Shown here: positions 60,919 through 64,000 of the stretch, piece by piece
Position numbering within the stretch: the first letter of the stretch is position 1
How the letters are laid out: each line of letters opens with the position of its first letter
DNA from: Salininema proteolyticum
GTDB lineage: Bacteria; Actinomycetota; Actinomycetes; Mycobacteriales; Micromonosporaceae
Assembly: GCF_042685645.1 (NCBI RefSeq)
Contig: NZ_JBHUNX010000001.1
Span: 248,001 to 312,000 of the forward strand
Length of the DNA: 64,000 bases
Reading direction: 5' to 3'
Translations under genes and position numbers: made by a program
Notes under the pieces: model-generated
The model's database searches: none
What the model saw: the letters and a program-made list of their open reading frames with translations, nothing else
What the model was told of the DNA's origin: nothing

Positions 60919-60947
60919 ATGACACAAACCGCAATTGTTTATATAGT
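60919..60947 (+). promoter_or_regulatory. Sigma-70-type promoter of the IclR gene
   Basis: ATGACA (60919-60924) and TATAGT (60942-60947) are separated by exactly 17 bp. It places the start about 75 bp before the ATG at 61028, independent of the structured RNA. Confidence 0.7.
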
Positions 60948-61027
60948 TAGACGCCGAAGCCGCCTCGGAAGACGCCAGGCCGGGGACCGCCCCGACGCGG
61001 CCTTATCGATTAGGACGGTTACTACCT

Positions 61028-61891
61028 ATGGGGGACAGCAAGAAGCAGGGAAGCGGCGGGACGATACAGAGCGTGCAGCGAGCGCTGAGGATCCTGGAGT
61101 ACATCGGCCGCCACCCCGAGGGCGTTACCGCCCCGCGCATCGCCCACCAGTTCCAGCTCAACCGAGCCACCGCCTACAACCTGCTGCGGACCCTCGTCCA
61201 GGAGCGCTACGCCGTGCACGCGGACAACGGCCGGTTCATCCTGGGGACGCAGGTCTCGCAGCGCTACTCGGACCTCGTGCGCGTCATGCAGAACGCGCTG
61301 GTGTCCCACTCCGAGGCCGCGGGGCTGCCGAAGCAGTCGCCGCGCTCGGGCAAGGAGGTCATGCGGCAGCGGGCCGACGCCGTCTCCGTGGAGTCGTACA
61401 TCACCCGCATCGTCGCTGAAACGGGTTACTCGATCTTCGTGGCCTCCATGATCGACAGCCGCGTGACGCTCCTGGACGTGATCGAGGGGCGCCGCAGTCC
61501 GCACGTGGAGGACCTCGTGGTGGGTTTCGACGAGGGCGCGCACGCCACCGCCTTCGGCAAGGCCCTGCTCTCCACCCTGCCCACGCAGAAGAGGGCGAAT
61601 TACCTGGGGGAGTACGGAATGCGTCCGTTCACCCGCAACACGCTGACCGACTTCAACCACTTCGACTACGATCTCGACCAGGCCGCACGCAAGGGCGTCT
61701 ACCTGGAGATGGAGCAGTACCGGCCGGACATCGCCTGCGCGGCGGTGCTGGTGCCCGACGCGGGGCAGGGCCAGATCCCGCTGTCGTTGGCCACGGCCGT
61801 GCCGACCGAGCACATGGGCCAGTGGGGCAATCTCATCACCAACCGGCTGCGCCGGGCGGCGCGGGAGATCTCCACGATCCGGAGTTTCTAA
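61028..61891 (+). CDS. IclR-family transcriptional regulator
   Basis: The 287-residue regulator has an N-terminal winged helix (SVQRALRILEYIGRHPEGVTAPRIAHQFQLNRATAYNLLRTLVQERYAV) and an effector domain from about 125 to 275 (SIFVASMIDSRVTLLDVIEGRRSPHVEDLVVGFDEGAHATAFGKALLSTL, then GVYLEMEQYRPDIACAAVLVPDAG). AHATAFGKALL is the classic IclR helix. An insert of about 30 residues (EAAGLPKQSPRSGKEVMRQRAD) separates the domains. Its promoter and the structured RNA lie upstream. No target operon is adjacent, so regulatory specificity cannot be assigned. Confidence 0.9.
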   Translation: MGDSKKQGSGGTIQSVQRALRILEYIGRHPEGVTAPRIAHQFQLNRATAYNLLRTLVQERYAVHADNGRFILGTQVSQRYSDLVRVMQNALVSHSEAAGLPKQSPRSGKEVMRQRADAVSVESYITRIVAETGYSIFVASMIDSRVTLLDVIEGRRSPHVEDLVVGFDEGAHATAFGKALLSTLPTQKRANYLGEYGMRPFTRNTLTDFNHFDYDLDQAARKGVYLEMEQYRPDIACAAVLVPDAGQGQIPLSLATAVPTEHMGQWGNLITNRLRRAAREISTIRSF

Positions 61892-62107
61892 GGGTTCTGC
61901 AAGGCGCGGAACCGGGAACGCCCGCACGGCGGCGTCGGACGGGCGCCCGGTATGACGGCGAGGGTGAAGGCCGGCAGGCCGAAGTTCGTGGAGCCGAACC
62001 CGGTCCGGTGCTACTCCATGCGGAGTTCGGCGGTGAGAGTACGGCGAAGGGCCTGTTCCGACTCCGTCGTCGTCGGAGTCCGGGGCGCCGGTGCGCCGCA
62101 CAGCGAA

Positions 62108-62136
62108 AGGCCCGCCCCCGCAACGGGGACGGGCCT
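62108..62136. terminator. Terminator between IclR and holin-like genes
   Basis: A 12-pair stem with one mismatch and a CAA triloop (arms AGGCCCG...CGGGCCT) sits between the convergent IclR and phage-holin-4-like genes. The 200 bp between the IclR stop and this hairpin shows no gene. Confidence 0.75.
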
Positions 62137-62163
62137 GGAAGCGTCGGTTCCGGTCCGAGCGGT

Positions 62164-62553
62164 CTACTCGGAGGCGACCTTGTCGGGCAGGATGGCGTTG
62201 ATGATGGCCACCACGATCGACACGAGCAGGGCGCCGAGGATGGCCCAGCCGAAGTTGTCGATGCTGAAGGGCAGGTCGAACTTCTTGGCCACCCAGGCGG
62301 TCAGGTAGAACAGGCCCCCGTTGACCACCAGGGCGAACAGTCCGAGGGTGAGGACGTAGAACCCGCAGCCGACCACCTTGATGATGGGCTTCAGGACGGC
62401 GTTGACCAGTCCGAAGATCCCGCCGATCACGATGATGGTCAGGATCTTCTCTCCCAGCCCGGCTCCGCTGAGATTCATGTCGATGCCCGGGAGCAGCCAC
62501 GAGACGATCGCGACGGCCAACCCCGTGACCAGGATTTTGACGAGTAGTTTCAT
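62164..62553 (-). CDS. Phage-holin-4-family small membrane protein
   Basis: The 129-residue protein has four membrane helices. It begins MKLLVKILVTGLAVAIVSWLLPGI, followed by ILTIIVIGGIFGLVNAVLKPIIKVV, GFYVLTLGLFALVVNGGLFYLTAWV and AILGALLVSIVVAIINAILP. NAVLKPIIK and the final NAILPD pattern match the Mycobacterium-type membrane proteins grouped in the phage_holin_4 family (PF04020). No lysis genes or prophage are nearby, so a holin role is unlikely. It is convergent with IclR. Confidence 0.85.
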   Translation of the reverse strand: MKLLVKILVTGLAVAIVSWLLPGIDMNLSGAGLGEKILTIIVIGGIFGLVNAVLKPIIKVVGCGFYVLTLGLFALVVNGGLFYLTAWVAKKFDLPFSIDNFGWAILGALLVSIVVAIINAILPDKVASE

Positions 62554-62643
62554 AGATCCATAGTGCCAAACCGCCGCCACGCCCGGCGCGGGAGGCTCGC
62601 GTTTCGGCGAATCGGGAGGCCCTGGCGTCGGAGCGTGGTGTCC

Positions 62644-62783
62644 TCGGGCGGGGACGGGGCACCCTCCTATCAGTCTGCAAACCCGAACCATGGGCGCGGC
62701 CCCTTCGGGCGAGGACGGGGCCCCTAGCCCCCACCCCTCACTGCGTCGTCGGTGTCGGCGGTCCACTCGGGCGGGGACGGGGC
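62644..62783. repeat. Three evenly spaced copies of a 17-bp GC repeat
   Basis: TCGGGCGGGGACGGGGC occurs at 62644-62660, 62705-62721 (one mismatch) and 62767-62783, with periods of 61 and 62 bp. The sequence between the copies is unrelated. The stretch 62554-62810 contains no gene. Confidence 0.7.
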
Positions 62784-62810
62784 CCTGTGGACGGCGGGGA
62801 GCACGCAGAA

Positions 62811-62845
62811 CGGCGGGGGCGGCGGTCGAACCGCCGCCCCCGCCG
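62811..62845 (-). terminator. Terminator of the kor operon
   Basis: A perfect 16-bp GC stem with a 3-nt loop lies 29 bp beyond the korB stop. It is the most stable terminator in the window. Confidence 0.85.
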
Positions 62846-62873
62846 TGGAGGTCGTCTTCCGTGTCCGCTTCTC

Positions 62874-63902
62874 CTACAACACGGTCCAGGTGTCGCCGGA
62901 GTGCAGCAGGCCCTCGAGCGCCTCGCGGCGGTTGACGCCGGCGCTGGCCTCCGCGACCTGTTCCTGCGTGCCCTGGTCGTAGGTGGTCCGCTTGATGTTG
63001 CGGAACACCCCGATCGGCGTGTGGTCGAGGGCCGTGCCCGAGAGGCGCGACAGGGAGAAGGCGTAACCGGGGTCGGCCACGTCCTCTTTGTGCACCACGA
63101 TGTCGTCGCTGTCGGCGACGCTGTCGGTCTCCACGACCTCGAGCCCGTATCCGGAGCGGACGACGGCCTTGTCTCCGAAGACGATCGGCTTGCCGTCGTC
63201 GAGGCGGATGAGCGCCTCGTCGCGCGTCTGCGGGCTCTTGAGCGTCTCGAACGCGCCGTCGTTGAAGATCGGGCAGTTCTGGTAGATCTCGACGAAGGCG
63301 CTGCCCTCGTGCTCGGCGGCCGCCTTGAGGGTGGCCTTCAGGTGCGCGCGGTCGGAGTCGAGGGTCCGGGCCACGAACGAGGCCTCGGCGCCCAGCGCCA
63401 GCGACAGCGGGTTGAACGGCTCGTCCACGCTTCCCACGGGGGAGGACTTGGTCAGCTTGCCCGGCTCGGAGGTCGGCGAGTACTGGCCCTTGGTGAGTCC
63501 GTAGATCCGGTTGTTGAACAGCAGGATCTTGAAGTTCACGTTGCGCCGCAGGGCGTGGATGAGGTGGTTGCCTCCGATGGACAGCGCGTCGCCGTCGCCG
63601 GTGACCACCCAGACCGAGAGGTCCGGACGGCTGGTCGCGAGACCGGTGGCGATGGACGGGGCGCGCCCGTGGATGGAGTGCATCCCGTAGGTGTCCAGGT
63701 AGTACGGGAAGCGGCTGGAGCAGCCGATGCCCGAGACGAAGGCGATGTTCTCCTTCTCCAGGCCCAGTTCGGGCAGGAAGGACTGCATGGCGGCGAGGAT
63801 CGCGTAGTCGCCGCAGCCGGGGCACCAGCGGACCTCCTGGTCGGACTTGAAGTCCTTCGCCTTGAGGGCCGGCTTCTTCGTCAGTTCGATGGAGTCAGTC
63901 AT
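62874..63902 (-). CDS. korB: 2-oxoglutarate/2-oxoacid:ferredoxin oxidoreductase subunit beta
   Basis: The 342-residue TPP-binding subunit of a 2-oxoacid:ferredoxin oxidoreductase probably decarboxylates 2-oxoglutarate to succinyl-CoA with reduced ferredoxin, as KorAB does in actinobacteria. Visible features are the cysteines in RWCPGCGDYA near 27-31 and GIGCSSRFPYYL, which bind a [4Fe-4S] cluster; the TPP motif GDGDALSIGGNHLIHALRRNVN near 101; and LLFNNRIYGLTKGQYSPTS. The ATG overlaps the korA TGA by 3 nt, as expected for a two-gene operon. Substrate is inferred from the family. Confidence 0.92.
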   Translation of the reverse strand: MTDSIELTKKPALKAKDFKSDQEVRWCPGCGDYAILAAMQSFLPELGLEKENIAFVSGIGCSSRFPYYLDTYGMHSIHGRAPSIATGLATSRPDLSVWVVTGDGDALSIGGNHLIHALRRNVNFKILLFNNRIYGLTKGQYSPTSEPGKLTKSSPVGSVDEPFNPLSLALGAEASFVARTLDSDRAHLKATLKAAAEHEGSAFVEIYQNCPIFNDGAFETLKSPQTRDEALIRLDDGKPIVFGDKAVVRSGYGLEVVETDSVADSDDIVVHKEDVADPGYAFSLSRLSGTALDHTPIGVFRNIKRTTYDQGTQEQVAEASAGVNRREALEGLLHSGDTWTVL

Positions 63903-64000
63903 TTCTCGATCGCCTCTTTGACTGCGGTGACCAGTTCGGTAGAGGTGAAGGGGAGTCCCCTCACCCTGTTGAAGCCCTCGACGTGTCCGGCGTCGAACTT
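63899..64000 (-). CDS. korA: C-terminal end of 2-oxoacid:ferredoxin oxidoreductase subunit alpha (partial)
   Basis: Only the last 33 codons are visible before the right edge. The fragment reads KFDAGHVEGFNRVRGLPFTSTELVTAVKEAIEK, and the GLPFT motif followed by an amphipathic helix is the normal end of KorA. Its TGA overlaps the korB ATG, so the genes form one operon transcribed leftward. The catalytic parts lie outside the window. Confidence 0.85.
   Translation of the reverse strand, partial: KFDAGHVEGFNRVRGLPFTSTELVTAVKEAIEK

Noticed and set aside
62164..62553. Prophage holin
   Set aside because: No endolysin, portal, tail or integrase gene is nearby. The family is common in actinobacterial chromosomes without phage.
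1..64000. CRISPR array or tRNA genes
   Set aside because: I saw no regularly spaced direct repeats of CRISPR type and no tRNA-like cloverleaf in the intergenic regions read.

Overview
The window comes from a high-GC actinobacterium. The support is G/C-rich codon use, GTG and TTG starts, TANNNT-type -10 boxes with leaderless starts, a complete 14-gene nuo operon joined to a menaquinone-type isoprenoid reductase, a WYL regulator and a GBL-receptor-like TetR. The lineage looks close to Glycomycetales or Micromonosporales, but the sequence alone does not prove this.

Layout. 1-4.2 kb: surface-polysaccharide genes (GT2 glycosyltransferase, UDP-GlcNAc 2-epimerase) and a DUF397 protein. 4.2-17.8 kb: two giant divergent secreted or surface genes. 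One is a LamG/FG-GAP protein. The other is an RHS-repeat polymorphic toxin with a HINT domain and a cholera/pertussis-type ADP-ribosyltransferase tip, followed by a candidate immunity gene. 17.9-21.8 kb: nested insertion sequences. Two related ISL2-like IS5-family elements have each jumped into another transposase gene at an ACT target, and a stem-loop abuts each transposase start. 21.8-23.2 kb: a small secreted SH3-like protein and a K+ channel. 23.4-40.5 kb: a Rex-type operator, then menJ-like and nuoABCDEFGHIJKLMN, closed by a strong terminator.

40.5-48.8 kb: a DUF6223-like protein, an orphan histidine kinase, a one-module C-A-T-R NRPS that should release an aldehyde or alcohol, a dispanin-like protein, and an MFS exporter with a TetR regulator. 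48.8-50.3 kb: a 172-bp duplication containing a truncated SnoaL-like gene, with a TnpB relic that still carries its omega-RNA-like right end. 50.4-55.5 kb: a WYL regulator/glyoxalase pair around a perfect operator, AlkB, a chitinase-like pseudoenzyme, DoxX with its GBL-receptor-like regulator, and a possible 14-residue peptide gene. 55.7-64 kb: a large TPR-like protein with a membrane partner, polyprenyl diphosphate synthase, a structured RNA candidate, an IclR regulator, a phage-holin-4-like membrane protein, and korB with the end of korA.

The genes connect mainly through menaquinone respiration. The polyprenyl synthase would make the quinone side chain, the MenJ-like reductase would modify it, Complex I would reduce the quinone, and Rex would match expression to NADH/NAD+. 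The most distinctive accessory content is the RHS-ART toxin locus, the nested IS cluster, the C-A-T-R NRPS locus, the inactive GH18 protein and the structured RNA upstream of the IclR gene.
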